Origin: Terriglobia bacterium
GTDB taxonomy: Bacteria > Acidobacteriota > Terriglobia > Terriglobales > Acidobacteriaceae
Direction: 5' to 3'
Assembly: GCA_020073665.1 (NCBI GenBank)
Contig: JAIQEU010000008.1
Coordinates: forward strand, 165,953 to 229,952
Length of the DNA stretch: 64,000 bases
Part shown: in pieces, positions 32,628 to 45,117 of the stretch
Numbering within the stretch: position 1 is the stretch's first letter
Layout: every line of letters starts with the position of its first letter
Notes under the pieces: model-generated
What the model was told of the DNA's origin: nothing
The model's database searches: none
What the model saw: the letters and a program-made list of their open reading frames with translations, nothing else
Program-made: the position numbers and the translations under genes

Positions 32628-34250
32628 CTAGTGCCCCATCCCCATCCCCGCCGCCGACACCCAGAAATAGTCCAGGCCCTGGGGAGCAAAGCTGCCAAGG
32701 TATGATACTCGCCGCCCCGGCACCAGGCGCGCAATATCGGCTTGCGATCCTTCTGCCGCCACCAGCAGGTGCTCCCCAGTTGGTATCTGCCGAAGCCCGT
32801 AGCGACTCATGGTCTGGTTGCGATAGAACTGCAGACCGTACTCTGTCTCGCGGGAAATGCGAAACAGCGCCAGCGGCATGGGCTTGTTCACCAACTTGTC
32901 GATTTCAGCCGCAACCGGACGGGCAGAAAGATTGGCATCCACCGCCGGAGCATGCAGCTTCAAAACCGCTGCGACCACCAGCACCACCGGCACCAGGGTC
33001 ACAAAGCGCAGCACGCGTAAGCCGTAGCGGCTGCGCAGGGTCACGGCCACCGCGACCGCCACCATAACGGCCAGCATCGTTGAAAGTTTAGCCGCGTCAC
33101 CCCACGGCAGCCGGTGCTGCAGCAGCAGGTACTGGATCATCAATGCCGGAACCAACGGCGACGCCGCAAGCAGTGCGTGCAGGATGGTCACCGTAATGGA
33201 GGCGTTTTCGTCATCTGTGACCCGCCGTCTCACGTACTCCGCCAGCAAGACCGCGCACGGCGGAAGTGCGGGCAACACGTAGCCTGGCAACTTCGATTGC
33301 GAAACCGAAAAGAAGAGCACCGGCACCAGCATCCAGATCACACAGAAAGCATTGAGGGCATCCTCGGATTTGAGCATCTGCCGCTTTTCCGCCCACCACG
33401 CCCGGATGCTCCCGACCAGCGCCGCCAGCACAAAGACCGTCCACGGCACTAACCCGAGCAGCACTACCGGCGCGTAATACCAGAACGGCTGCTGGTGGTG
33501 ATACAAATTCGATCCGAAACGTGACAAGTTGTGCTCAAGGATGAAAACCCGGAAGAATTCGGGATTCCTCATCTGCACCAGGACGTACCACGGCAGCGCG
33601 ATCGCGCAGAAGAGCAGAACTCCCGGTACCCAGAGGGTTCGCCAGATGAGTCGTCCCTCGCACTTGGCCGCCGCGAAGATTGCGATGATGACTACGGCCA
33701 GAAACGGCGCCACCGGACCCTTGGCGAGCGTACCCAGCGCCAGGAAAACATAGAATCCGGCCAGGTAATGTTTCGCATCGGTTTCATGCCACGCATACCA
33801 GGCGAGCAGCGCGATGGTCAGGGACGCAGCCAGGGGCATATCCATGGAAGCAGCGCGAGCGAACCCCACCACGCCCGCCATGGACGCCGCCATCAGCGCG
33901 CCGTCGAGCTGAAATCCCGGGCGGAACCGCCGCAGGAACAGGTAAATCACGACCACCATCAGCGTGGCATCCACGGCGGAGGGCAGGCGCGCGGCCCAAT
34001 CGCTAACACCGAATACGCTGTAGGCTAGTATCGCCTGCCAGTAGTAGAGGACGGGTTTCTCCAGCCAGGGTTTGCCGCCGAGGGTCGGCGTGACCCAGTC
34101 ATGCCGGTAAAACATTTCGCGGGCTACCTGGGCATACCGAGGCTCGTCAGCCCCGAGCAAGCCGAAGTACGCAAGTCCAAAGAAAAATAGAAATCCGCAG
34201 AAACCGGCCAGCAGCAGCCAGTTGGTGTGCGGCCGGGAGGATTGGTTCAA
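32628..34250 (-). CDS. GT39/ArnT-like glycosyltransferase, membrane protein
   Basis: The 540-residue protein has about 12 hydrophobic helices and the N-terminal GT-C motif LGADEPRYAQVAREM, with the Asp-Glu pair that helps bind the lipid-phosphate sugar donor. GGKPWLEKPVLYYW and ARAASMDMPLAAS fit the PMT/ArnT pattern. Such enzymes move a sugar from polyprenyl-phosphate to lipid A or protein in the periplasm. The acceptor cannot be told. It is downstream of the CBU_0592-like gene and belongs loosely to the rimP operon direction. Codon use is like its neighbours. Confidence 0.88.
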   Translation of the reverse strand: MNQSSRPHTNWLLLAGFCGFLFFFGLAYFGLLGADEPRYAQVAREMFYRHDWVTPTLGGKPWLEKPVLYYWQAILAYSVFGVSDWAARLPSAVDATLMVVVIYLFLRRFRPGFQLDGALMAASMAGVVGFARAASMDMPLAASLTIALLAWYAWHETDAKHYLAGFYVFLALGTLAKGPVAPFLAVVIIAIFAAAKCEGRLIWRTLWVPGVLLFCAIALPWYVLVQMRNPEFFRVFILEHNLSRFGSNLYHHQQPFWYYAPVVLLGLVPWTVFVLAALVGSIRAWWAEKRQMLKSEDALNAFCVIWMLVPVLFFSVSQSKLPGYVLPALPPCAVLLAEYVRRRVTDDENASITVTILHALLAASPLVPALMIQYLLLQHRLPWGDAAKLSTMLAVMVAVAVAVTLRSRYGLRVLRFVTLVPVVLVVAAVLKLHAPAVDANLSARPVAAEIDKLVNKPMPLALFRISRETEYGLQFYRNQTMSRYGLRQIPTGEHLLVAAEGSQADIARLVPGRRVSYLGSFAPQGLDYFWVSAAGMGMGH

Positions 34251-34308
34251 GCCCGGACTCCAGGCTGCAGACCCGCGCGACTAATCGTCAATTGCACGTC
34301 AGGATTGG

Positions 34309-34557
34309 TCAATTTCTTGCCTCCTGCCTCACCAGCGCATACACACTAATGAGCGTCCAGGTCACCTCCAGCACCACAAACCCGATCTGAAAGGGGTGAA
34401 AAGCAATATAGCCAAGGATGGCGGAGCCAATTGCATTGAGCATGTTGTAGGCGGCCCGGCGGGAGTCCATCCACTTCATCTGGTGACCGGCATACGCGAC
34501 CAGAATGAGCAGCGCTCCGACAAACGAGGCCATTTGTCGTGCCAGCGAAATATCCAT
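34309..34557 (-). CDS. CBU_0592-like small membrane protein
   Basis: ATG 34557 gives 82 residues with three hydrophobic segments: MASFVGALLILVAYAG, MLNAIGSAILGYIAFHPFQIGFV and VLEVTWTLISVYALV. This matches small CBU_0592-type membrane proteins, whose role is unknown. Its start is 7 nt downstream of the nrnA stop codon (34565), so both are likely on one transcript. The longer frame to 34674 overlaps nrnA and is not favoured. Confidence 0.7.
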   Translation of the reverse strand: MDISLARQMASFVGALLILVAYAGHQMKWMDSRRAAYNMLNAIGSAILGYIAFHPFQIGFVVLEVTWTLISVYALVRQEARN

Positions 34558-34564
34558 AGTTTTT

Positions 34565-35512
34565 CTATTGTACGGGGGGATGAAGGTGAAGTTGCGCCAG
34601 AAGCCGGGCAGCGGCCACCGACAACGGACCCTCGACCGAGCATCCGCTGGCGCAGGCGTGCCCACCCCCACCAAACTGCTCGGCCACAGTGGCCACGTTC
34701 AGCCTGCCTTTGCTGCGCAGGCTCACCCGGTAGCGGCCGTCGGGAAGCTCGCGGAAGAACGCGGCCACTTCTACATCCTGAATCGAGAGCGCGTAGTTGA
34801 CCAGCCCTTCGCAGTCTTCTTCTTTCGCTTCAAAGCGCTCCATCTGTTCGCGGGTCACCCAAATCCAGGCCAGCGGCCCTTCGCGGTGCAGGTTGGAGAG
34901 GGCCGCGCCTAACAGCCGCATTTTGGCCGTGGAATGTCCGAAATAAATGTGCCGCGCACAGCGCGCCGGGTCGGCTCCCGCCAACACCAACTCCCGCGCC
35001 AGCGCGAACGTATGTTCGTTGGTGCCTTCAAACATAAAGGCGCCCGTATCGGTGAGTACGGCGGTGTAGAGGCAGGTGGCAATCTCGGGAGAGATCGTGA
35101 CCCCCGCTTCGCGAGCTAGCCCGTATACCATCTCCGCGGTGGCCACTGCCTTGGGATCAATCCAGTTCACGTTGGCGAAGGGCCTGCCGCTTACGTGGTG
35201 ATCAATGCTGATCAGGAACCGATTTTCCAGGCCTTCCAGCCGGGTGCGCTGGATGCTGTCGCACTCCAGGATGATGGCAGCCTCGTAGTTGCCGTTCACC
35301 CGTTGCGCGCGTACCACCCGATCGGCAAAGGGCAGCGGTTCGTAGATGCGGGGAACCCCATCGTGCAGGACGACCTCTGCATCTTTGCCCATGGAGCGAA
35401 GAATCTGGCAGCAGGCTAGGGCCGAGCCGATGGCATCTCCATCGGGGCGGGCGTGTGAGGTCAACAGGAACCGGTTGCGCTCCTTAATGTTTTTCAGGAC
35501 CTGGTTCAACAT
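34565..35512 (-). CDS. nrnA: Bifunctional oligoribonuclease/PAP phosphatase NrnA (DHH-DHHA1)
   Basis: NrnA degrades nanoRNA and hydrolyses 3'-phosphoadenosine 5'-phosphate. Its DHH domain shows HARPDGDAIGS (H20, D24, D26), ECDSIQRTRL and SIDHHVSGRPF (DHH near 108-110). The C-terminal DHHA1 domain has GGGGHACASGCSV near residue 285. The 315-residue length is normal. In many bacteria nrnA follows rbfA and precedes truB; here truB is not present and a membrane-protein gene follows. Start ATG 35512. Confidence 0.94.
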   Translation of the reverse strand: MLNQVLKNIKERNRFLLTSHARPDGDAIGSALACCQILRSMGKDAEVVLHDGVPRIYEPLPFADRVVRAQRVNGNYEAAIILECDSIQRTRLEGLENRFLISIDHHVSGRPFANVNWIDPKAVATAEMVYGLAREAGVTISPEIATCLYTAVLTDTGAFMFEGTNEHTFALARELVLAGADPARCARHIYFGHSTAKMRLLGAALSNLHREGPLAWIWVTREQMERFEAKEEDCEGLVNYALSIQDVEVAAFFRELPDGRYRVSLRSKGRLNVATVAEQFGGGGHACASGCSVEGPLSVAAARLLAQLHLHPPVQ

Positions 35513-35529
35513 CTGCCTGCTCCGGGTTC

Positions 35530-35619
35530 AGTCTTCGGTCATGGGTCGTCAGAACAACCAGCCCAACAGCCGTCACTCCCCAGTCTTCTCGGACAACTGA
35601 CGATCGACCACTGACGACT
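35530..35619. repeat. Inverted GACGACT heptad pair overlapping the 3' end of rbfA
   Basis: Left arm AGTCTTC, GGTCATG, GGTCGTC (35530-35550) and right arm GACAACT, GACGATC, GACCACT, GACGACT (35592-35619). The right arm lies inside the rbfA reading frame and encodes its last residues (QSSVVDRQL). Confidence 0.85.
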
Positions 35620-35977
35620 GCTTTTTCGTGCGGTTCAACAGCTCATCAATCCTGGCTCCATATTGGTGGGAGCGATCCAACTGGAAAATCAGCTCCGGCG
35701 GCCGGCGCAGGTGCAGCCGCGACGCCACTTCGCGCCGCACAAATCCGCCCGCGGCCATCAATCCCTCCAGCGAACGCTGGGCGTCTTCCTCGTCACCCTC
35801 GACATGCACAAACACTCGGGCCGAGCGGGAATCGTCTGCCAGTACCACGCTGCTCACGTTCACCAGCCCGATACGGGGGTCGCCCAGTTCCCCTTCCAGG
35901 ATGGTTTCGATCTCTTCGCGCAGGGCTTCGCCCAAACGTCCCCGGTGATACTTCAGCGCGCGCTTCTCCACTTTCAC
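35573..35977 (-). CDS. rbfA: Ribosome-binding factor A with repeat-derived tail
   Basis: RbfA helps mature the 30S subunit by binding near the 16S rRNA 5' helix. The 134-residue protein carries the KH-like core: KYHRGRLGEALREEIETILEGELGDPR, GLVNVSSVVLADDSRSARVFVHV, LHLRRPPELIFQLDRSHQYGARIDELLN. The family normally ends close to that LLN. Here it continues RTKKQSSVVDRQLSEKTGE, encoded by the heptad array 35592-35619, so the original stop has probably been read past or lost. Located between nrnA and ylxP in the usual infB-rbfA order. Confidence 0.93.
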   Translation of the reverse strand: MKVEKRALKYHRGRLGEALREEIETILEGELGDPRIGLVNVSSVVLADDSRSARVFVHVEGDEEDAQRSLEGLMAAGGFVRREVASRLHLRRPPELIFQLDRSHQYGARIDELLNRTKKQSSVVDRQLSEKTGE

Positions 35978-36103
35978 CTCGGAATAAAACGGATGAGAAT
36001 ATCAGAAAATCGAGCCGCTGGCTGCATTACTTCAGCCTCGCCATGGCACTTTGGTGCTGCTCAAGGAAGTATTGAGATAAGAAGCAATTACAGCTGGCAA
36101 CCA

Positions 36104-36391
36104 TCAGAAGTATTCAACAAACGAATCGGCCACGTCAGCGCCACAGTTATTGGCGATGCGGGTCGCCTGGCGCTCGACGTTCTTCATCAATCCGTCCAGG
36201 TAATCCCGCGAATCGGAAACGCTGACCACCCCTACCGTGGCCCGGTTCCATAGCCCGCTGGCATCCAACTCGGCCACACCCACGTTGAAACGGGCGCGCA
36301 GACGGTCCTTCAGGCTGCGCACCACTTGCCGCTTATCCTTGAGCGACTGCGCCGCTTCAATGGACAGTTCGAGGGTGAGAAACGCGATCAT
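36104..36391 (-). CDS. ylxP: DUF503 protein YlxP
   Basis: The 95-residue protein has the compact DUF503 fold: MIAFLTLELSIEAAQSLKDKR, QVVRSLKDRLRARFNVGVAE and GLWNRATVGVVSVSDS. It is found between infB and rbfA in many bacteria and is sometimes called YlxP; its role (a likely ribosome-associated or stress function) is not firmly known. It lies 81 nt from infB across a heptad array. Confidence 0.87.
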   Translation of the reverse strand: MIAFLTLELSIEAAQSLKDKRQVVRSLKDRLRARFNVGVAELDASGLWNRATVGVVSVSDSRDYLDGLMKNVERQATRIANNCGADVADSFVEYF

Positions 36392-36392
36392 T

Positions 36393-36467
36393 CAGTCGTC
36401 AGTCTTCCGTCGTCAGCCTCGGTTGCTTTCGGTTCTGCTGATGACTGACGACCGACGACTGACGACT
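36393..36467. repeat. Inverted CAGTCGT/GACGACT heptad pair between ylxP and infB
   Basis: Left arm CAGTCGT, CAGTCTT, CCGTCGT (36393-36413). Right arm GATGACT, GACGACC, GACGACT, GACGACT (36440-36467), ending about 6 nt from the infB stop codon at 36472. The arms complement each other. Confidence 0.9.
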
Positions 36468-36471
36468 GCCT

Positions 36472-39348
36472 TCAGGCGATCACTTCGGCTGCGATGCGCT
36501 CGGTCACGAAGGCTTCGATGATGTCGCCCACCTTGATGTCGCCGTAGTTGGAGATCGAGATGCCGCATTCCATGCCGTTGCGCACCTCACTGGCGTCATC
36601 CTTGAAGCGCCGCAGCGATCCCACCTTGCCTTTGAAAATGACCACGTTGTCGCGCAGCAGGCGCACTTCGGAATCGCGCTTGATAAAGCCGTCGGTGACC
36701 TGGCATCCCGCCACCGTCCCCACCTTGGGGATGCGGAAGGTGTCTTTCACCTCGGCACGCCCCTGGTAGGTTTCCTTGATGGTGGGCTCCAGCAGTCCGC
36801 TCATGGCGCGCTTGATCTCATCCTGCAGCTCGTAAATGATCGAGTGCAGGCGGATGTCCACTTTTTCCTGCTCGGCTAATTCCTGCGCCTTGCGTTCCGG
36901 GCGCACGCTGAACCCGATGATGATGGCGTTCGAAGCCGAAGCCAGCAGCACATCGGTTTCCGTGATGGCACCCACGCCCGAGTGCAGAAGTTTCAGCCGC
37001 ACCTTGTCGTTCGACAGCTTGGACAGGAGGTCGGAGAGCACCTCGACCGAGCCGCCGACATCTGCCTTCAGAATGATGTTCAACTCCTTGGTGCCGGCCG
37101 TCTTCAATTGCTCAGCCAAGCCTTCCAGCGACACGCGAGAACTCTTTGCCAGGGCAGCTTCGCGGGCCTTTTGCTCGCGGTACTCGGAAATTCCCCGCGC
37201 CTTGTCGCGGTCCGCGACCACCACGAACTGATCGCCGGCTTGCGGTAATCCTTCCATGCCCAGGATCTCAACCGGGGTCGAGGGTGGTGCTTCCTCAAGC
37301 TGCGCGCCGCGATCGTCGAACATGGCGCGCACCTTGCCATACACGTTGCCGACCACGAAGTTGTCGCCGGTACGCAGCGTACCGTTCTGCGCCAGCACTG
37401 TAGCCACCGGTCCGCGCCCGCGGTCGAGCTTGGCTTCCAGCACCACGCCGGTCGCCGAGCGCTCGGGGCTGGCTTTCAGTTCTTGCAGGTCGGCCACCAG
37501 GCAGATCATTTCCATCAACAGGTTCAGGTTGGTTTTCTGCTTGGCTGAGACATCTACGAACACCGTCGTGCCGCCCCAGCTTTCGGGCATCAGGCCGCGA
37601 TCGGCGAGCTGCTTCTTGACCCGATCGGGGAGCGCGTCCGGCTTATCAATCTTGTTGACCGCAACGATGATCGGCACTTCCGCCGCGTGGGCGTGATCGA
37701 TCGCTTCGAGTGTCTGGGGCATGACGCCATCATCGGCAGCTACTACCAGCACCACGATGTCGGTGGCTTTGGCGCCACGGGAACGCATGCGAGTAAACGC
37801 TTCGTGACCCGGAGTGTCGAGGAAGACGATCTGGCGGCCGTAGGCGGGTGAATCCTTGTCCTGGATGGTCACCTTGTAGGCGCCGATGTGCTGCGTGATG
37901 CCGCCAGCCTCGCCACCCGCGACGTTGGTCAGGCGAATGGAGTCGAGCAGCGTGGTCTTTCCGTGATCGACGTGGCCCATGATGGTGACCACCGGCGGAC
38001 GCGGCGTCGCTTCCGCTCCTGTGCCTTCTTCGCCGGCAGCAGCCTCGGAAATTTCTTTTTGCGCCTGCTCTTCAAAGCTGATGACGTTAGTGTCGGCCCC
38101 GAAGAACCGCGCCATCTCGCTGGCCAATTCGGCATCGAGAGTCTGGTTGACGGTGGCGAACACACCACGCGCCAGTAAACGCCCAATCAGGTCCTTGGCG
38201 CGAATGCCCAGCTTTTCCGCAAGATCCTTAACGCTGATGCCTTCCGAAATCGTGATAGTGCGCGTGATCGGCTGCGGCTCATTCGACAGCGACAACCGCG
38301 GTGGCGGCGTGTAGCCCTTCATCGGGCCTTCCTTCACACCGCGCGGAACATAGCGCTGACCGGGCCGGCGGGCCGGGCCACCGGGACGGGCACCGGGACG
38401 GCTAGGGCCGGGAGGCGGAGCCCCTGGGCCAACGCCCAGCGGACGCGTTCCTGTGGGCGACGACCGGGTAGGATGCATGGGCCGACGCTCGCCCGGACGC
38501 AAGGTTGGACGCCCGGTTGGAGCGGCGGCGCCGGGCCGGGGACGCTGGAATATCGGTTGCCCAGGCACGGGACGTCCCGGTGTCGGGCGCGGCGCGCCGG
38601 CCGCAGCCGCAGGCGGCTGCGCTGGACGAGGCGGGGCCTTGTACACCGGACGCGGTCCGGTCTGGGGCACAATCATGCGCGGCGGCGGCTGGGGTGGCGC
38701 CGGCCGTGCGGCTGGCTTTTCAGCCATCGGTGGCGCTGGCGGCGGAGCCGATATCGCTGCGGGCGCCGACGCTTCTGCTGGTGGCGCGGCTTGAGCTGTC
38801 GGGGGCGCCGGCGCAACTGGAGCAGCAGAACGGGGCGGCGCGGCGGGAGGCGCCGACACAGCCGCCGGCGGCGCTGGAACCGTAAACGTAGGTCTGGCGG
38901 TGGGAGTCGGAACTACCAGTCTCGGTGGAGCAGCCGCGGCAGGCGCCGCCGAAGCGGCGGGCGTGGCCTTGGCAGCGGGTGCGGCCGCCGCGGGCTTCGC
39001 TTCTACCGCCGGAGGTACAACCGTGGGACGAGGCGGAGGCGCCGGGGTCGCGGCGGCTGGCTGCTGCTTGGCCCGGATGGCATTCAGAACATCGCCTGGC
39101 TTGGAAATATGCGACAGGTCAATCTTGGTCTTGATCTCGTCGCCTTCGGAGCGCACGGCACGTGTAGCCCGGCTGGTCGTCTGCGCCTCTTTGGCGCGGA
39201 AGTAGGCCCGTACCTTCACGGCTTCGTGGTCTTCAATGGAACTGGAGTGAGTCTTTTTCTCAGTGACTCCGACTTCCGGAAGTGCATCGAGAATAGCTTT
39301 ACTCTTAACTTCCAGCTCCCTGGCCAGATCGTTGATTCGAATCTTCAT
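36472..39348 (-). CDS. infB: Translation initiation factor IF-2 with long Pro/Ala linker
   Basis: The 958-residue protein starts with the IF2 N-terminal domain ([26 protein letters not shown]). It is followed by a Pro/Ala-rich linker of roughly 270 residues, about 80-370 (runs such as [20 protein letters not shown]). A second N-domain-like segment ([26 protein letters not shown]) precedes the G domain: GHVDHGKT at 458-465, DTPGHEAF near 510 and NKID near 563. Domains II-IV follow, with IF2 C1/C2-like [16 protein letters not shown] and [14 protein letters not shown]. It delivers initiator tRNA to the ribosome. The downstream ylxR/L7Ae genes often found with nusA-infB are absent. Confidence 0.96.
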   Translation of the reverse strand: MKIRINDLARELEVKSKAILDALPEVGVTEKKTHSSSIEDHEAVKVRAYFRAKEAQTTSRATRAVRSEGDEIKTKIDLSHISKPGDVLNAIRAKQQPAAATPAPPPRPTVVPPAVEAKPAAAAPAAKATPAASAAPAAAAPPRLVVPTPTARPTFTVPAPPAAVSAPPAAPPRSAAPVAPAPPTAQAAPPAEASAPAAISAPPPAPPMAEKPAARPAPPQPPPRMIVPQTGPRPVYKAPPRPAQPPAAAAGAPRPTPGRPVPGQPIFQRPRPGAAAPTGRPTLRPGERRPMHPTRSSPTGTRPLGVGPGAPPPGPSRPGARPGGPARRPGQRYVPRGVKEGPMKGYTPPPRLSLSNEPQPITRTITISEGISVKDLAEKLGIRAKDLIGRLLARGVFATVNQTLDAELASEMARFFGADTNVISFEEQAQKEISEAAAGEEGTGAEATPRPPVVTIMGHVDHGKTTLLDSIRLTNVAGGEAGGITQHIGAYKVTIQDKDSPAYGRQIVFLDTPGHEAFTRMRSRGAKATDIVVLVVAADDGVMPQTLEAIDHAHAAEVPIIVAVNKIDKPDALPDRVKKQLADRGLMPESWGGTTVFVDVSAKQKTNLNLLMEMICLVADLQELKASPERSATGVVLEAKLDRGRGPVATVLAQNGTLRTGDNFVVGNVYGKVRAMFDDRGAQLEEAPPSTPVEILGMEGLPQAGDQFVVVADRDKARGISEYREQKAREAALAKSSRVSLEGLAEQLKTAGTKELNIILKADVGGSVEVLSDLLSKLSNDKVRLKLLHSGVGAITETDVLLASASNAIIIGFSVRPERKAQELAEQEKVDIRLHSIIYELQDEIKRAMSGLLEPTIKETYQGRAEVKDTFRIPKVGTVAGCQVTDGFIKRDSEVRLLRDNVVIFKGKVGSLRRFKDDASEVRNGMECGISISNYGDIKVGDIIEAFVTERIAAEVIA

Positions 39349-39411
39349 CCGCCCTTTCTTCCCTCCGAACTGTCCCGCTAAGTCTGCATATCAACCTCAC
39401 GGTTTCAGCGA

Positions 39412-40932
39412 TCAATTTTGGTCCCCGGAAGGAGCAGGCTCCTCCTCAGGTGTTTCCGTAGTTTCTTCCGCCGGCGCAGCCGCAGCTTCCTCGGGAGCAG
39501 CTCCCGCTGGATCCACTTCGGCGGTTGCTTCCGCAATTGCACTCACTTCGGCAGCTGCTTCTTCAACACCAGCTTCCGCCGCGGCCGGCTGATCTTCGCC
39601 CGGCGCTTCCTGTGCAGCTTCCGCATCCGGCGCTGCCGCAGGCGCTTCCCCACCTTCCAGGCTAGCGAAGTAGTTGCTCACCGCTACGCTGATTTTTTCC
39701 ACCGTCTTGGGACCAATTCCTTCGATGGCCTCCAGTTGCTCGGGCGTCATGTCGGCCAAGGCTTCCACGGTCGTCACTCCGGCGGCGCTCAACTTCTCGA
39801 TCAAGCCTTCACCCAGGCCGGGCACGCTTTCAAGCGGCGTGGCACTGGAGCTGACCAGCGCCGACATCTGCTCTTCGACTTCCTGCCGCTTCTCTTCCTC
39901 GCTCTTGATGTCGATCTTCCAGCCCAGCAGCTTGGCCGCCAGGCGGACGTTCTGTCCCTTTTTGCCGATGGCGAGGGAAAGCTGGCTGTCATCTACCACC
40001 ACTTCCAGATGCTTCTCCTGTCCGTCGAGCACGCTCACCCGGCTGACTTTCGCCGGCTGCAGCGCCTTCTCGGCAAACGTCACCGCATCCTCGTGGTATT
40101 CGATGATGTCAATCTTTTCGCCCCGCAACTCGCGGATGATGGACTGCACACGCATGCCCTTCATACCCACGCACGCACCCACCGCGTCTACGTCTTTGTC
40201 CTTCGACATCACCGCGATCTTGGTCCGTTCGCCGGCTTCGCGAGCAATGGCGCGAATCACCACGGTTCCGTCGTAGATTTCCGGGACCTCGGTCTGGAAC
40301 AGGTGCTGCACCAGTTCTGGCGCTGCGCGTGACACCACTACCTGCGGACCTTTGGACGCTTTCTCCACGCGGGCAATGACCACGCGAACCCGTTCGCCGA
40401 TGGCAAACGATTCCAGGCGCGACTGCTCCTTGCGCGGCATGCGCGATTCCGCCTTGCCCAGGTCGAAAATCACGTCCGGCCCTTCTACACGCTTCACCGT
40501 GGCGTTGACGATTTCACCCACTCGCCCGATGTATTCGTTGTAAACCGTGTCGCGCTCAGCCTCGCGCACTTTCTGGAAAATCACCTGCTTCGCCAGTTGT
40601 GCCGCGATCCGCCCCAGAATGCCTTCCGTGACCTTGGGGATTTGTAGCTCTCCGCCCACCTCGACGCTGGGATTCACCTTACGGGCGTCTTCCAGCGTTA
40701 CTTGCAGCAGGGGATCCTCGATCTGTTCTGGACTTTCCACTACCGTCTTGACCGCGTATGCGCGGATTTTTCCCGTTTCCTTATCCAGTTCGGCGCGCAG
40801 ATTTTCCTGCGTCTTGTAGTACTTGCGAGTGGCGACAACTATGGCGTCTTCCACTGCACTCACCACAATTTGCGGATCAATGCCCTTTTCCCGGCTCAGT
40901 GCGTCGATAGTGTTGTAAAGCTCGCTTGCCAT
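39412..40932 (-). CDS. nusA: Transcription termination/antitermination factor NusA
   Basis: The 506-residue protein shows the N-domain (LYNTIDALSREKGIDPQIVVSAVEDAIVVATRKYY), the S1 domain (YIGRVGEIVNATVKRVEG), the KH domains (GACVGMKGMRVQSIIRELRGEKIDI and LSLAIGKKGQNVRLAAKL) and one helix-hairpin-helix near 375-420 (SVPGLGEGLIEKLSAAG, then AIEGIGPKTVEKIS). A very acidic, Ala/Glu-rich tail of about 80 residues ends the chain. NusA regulates pausing and termination. Gap to infB is 63 nt and contains no ylxR or L7Ae-like gene. Confidence 0.96.
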   Translation of the reverse strand: MASELYNTIDALSREKGIDPQIVVSAVEDAIVVATRKYYKTQENLRAELDKETGKIRAYAVKTVVESPEQIEDPLLQVTLEDARKVNPSVEVGGELQIPKVTEGILGRIAAQLAKQVIFQKVREAERDTVYNEYIGRVGEIVNATVKRVEGPDVIFDLGKAESRMPRKEQSRLESFAIGERVRVVIARVEKASKGPQVVVSRAAPELVQHLFQTEVPEIYDGTVVIRAIAREAGERTKIAVMSKDKDVDAVGACVGMKGMRVQSIIRELRGEKIDIIEYHEDAVTFAEKALQPAKVSRVSVLDGQEKHLEVVVDDSQLSLAIGKKGQNVRLAAKLLGWKIDIKSEEEKRQEVEEQMSALVSSSATPLESVPGLGEGLIEKLSAAGVTTVEALADMTPEQLEAIEGIGPKTVEKISVAVSNYFASLEGGEAPAAAPDAEAAQEAPGEDQPAAAEAGVEEAAAEVSAIAEATAEVDPAGAAPEEAAAAPAEETTETPEEEPAPSGDQN

Positions 40933-40975
40933 AAAATTCCGATCTCAGACTTCGAACCTCAGGCCCGCCCGTCTT

Positions 40976-41470
40976 TCAGATTTCCGGCACCAGGTTCGCC
41001 TTCTCCACATTGGCCAGTTCGATTTCCAGCCTTTGTTGAGTTCCGTCCGCAGGACGGTGTTTCTTACGCGCCGTACTCAGGTCAAGCACCAGCCGACCTT
41101 CCTGAAAATTTTCCAGCCGCCCTTCAAAGTGGCGGTTGCCGTTCACCGGTTGGCGCGTTGTCACCTTCACCCGGCTCCCGGTAAAACGCTGAAAATCAGC
41201 CGGACGACTCAGTCTCCGATCCAGCCCTGGAGAAGAAACCTCCAGCAAATATGAATCACCAGGAATCACGTCCTCCACGTCCAGGATCGTGCCCACCTCC
41301 CGGCTGAGGTTGGCGCAATCCTCGTGGGTCACGCCTCCGGGCTTGTCGATGAAGATGCGAAGCATGCGGCTCTTACCTCCGCCGCGCAACTCCACCTCCA
41401 CCACCTCCAACCCGCTGGAAGCGGCAACGCGCTCCGCGATCTCACGCACCCGATCGATCTCAAATGCCAT
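40976..41470 (-). CDS. rimP: Ribosome maturation factor RimP
   Basis: The 164-residue protein matches RimP: VREIAERVAASSGLEVVEVELRGG, FIDKPGGVTHEDCANLSREVGTILDVEDVIPG, YLLEVSSPGLDRRLSRPADFQRFTGSRVKV, then the C-terminal barrel. RimP acts in 30S maturation. It is the first gene of the rimP-nusA-infB group, with an apparent leader hairpin 55-75 nt upstream. Distance to nusA is 43 nt. Confidence 0.95.
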   Translation of the reverse strand: MAFEIDRVREIAERVAASSGLEVVEVELRGGGKSRMLRIFIDKPGGVTHEDCANLSREVGTILDVEDVIPGDSYLLEVSSPGLDRRLSRPADFQRFTGSRVKVTTRQPVNGNRHFEGRLENFQEGRLVLDLSTARKKHRPADGTQQRLEIELANVEKANLVPEI

Positions 41471-41805
41471 GAAACCAATAAGTTACTGCCGCGCTGTACC
41501 GCCCAGAAAGCAGCTGAAACTAAAAAGTGGGCTTTCGCCCACTGGTGTGTTTCGCCACTTGCTGGTACTACACAACAGTTCTCAATCACTTAATATACGC
41601 CCGTCGGAAGCAAAAGACAAACCACCGCCCGAGCGGGTAGTGTTGGGTCCGTCTGAATCAGACTGACCCACTACCCAGTTTGCCCATGGCTCTTGGCAGG
41701 CGGCCCGCGAATCCCGATTCAGGTAAGAAAGTCGACCGAGAAGCAAGTCCCTGCCAACCGATAACTGGTGGGAACTACACTCCCGTGTGCGAATTGATTC
41801 TGCGT
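41471..41805. promoter_or_regulatory. 335-nt leader of the rimP-nusA-infB group
   Basis: Apart from the hairpin at 41522-41543, this region has no supported gene. Its distal part (41650-41805) separates rimP from the co-directional VWFA gene; no further repeat with a 7-nt period was found. Promoter elements for rimP should be in this segment, but no single -35/-10 pair stands out. Confidence 0.5.
41522..41543 (-). terminator. rimP-leader-like attenuator hairpin
   Basis: On the minus strand AGTGGGC-GAAA-GCCCACT (41543-41526) is followed directly by TTTT (41525-41522). It has the form of an intrinsic terminator but lies upstream of rimP, in the leader of an essential operon. The hairpin with U-run directly before rimP is a known rimP-leader type motif. 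Confidence 0.78.
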
Positions 41806-45103
<3,298 letters not shown>

Positions 45104-45117
45104 ATTGCGATGCAGGA

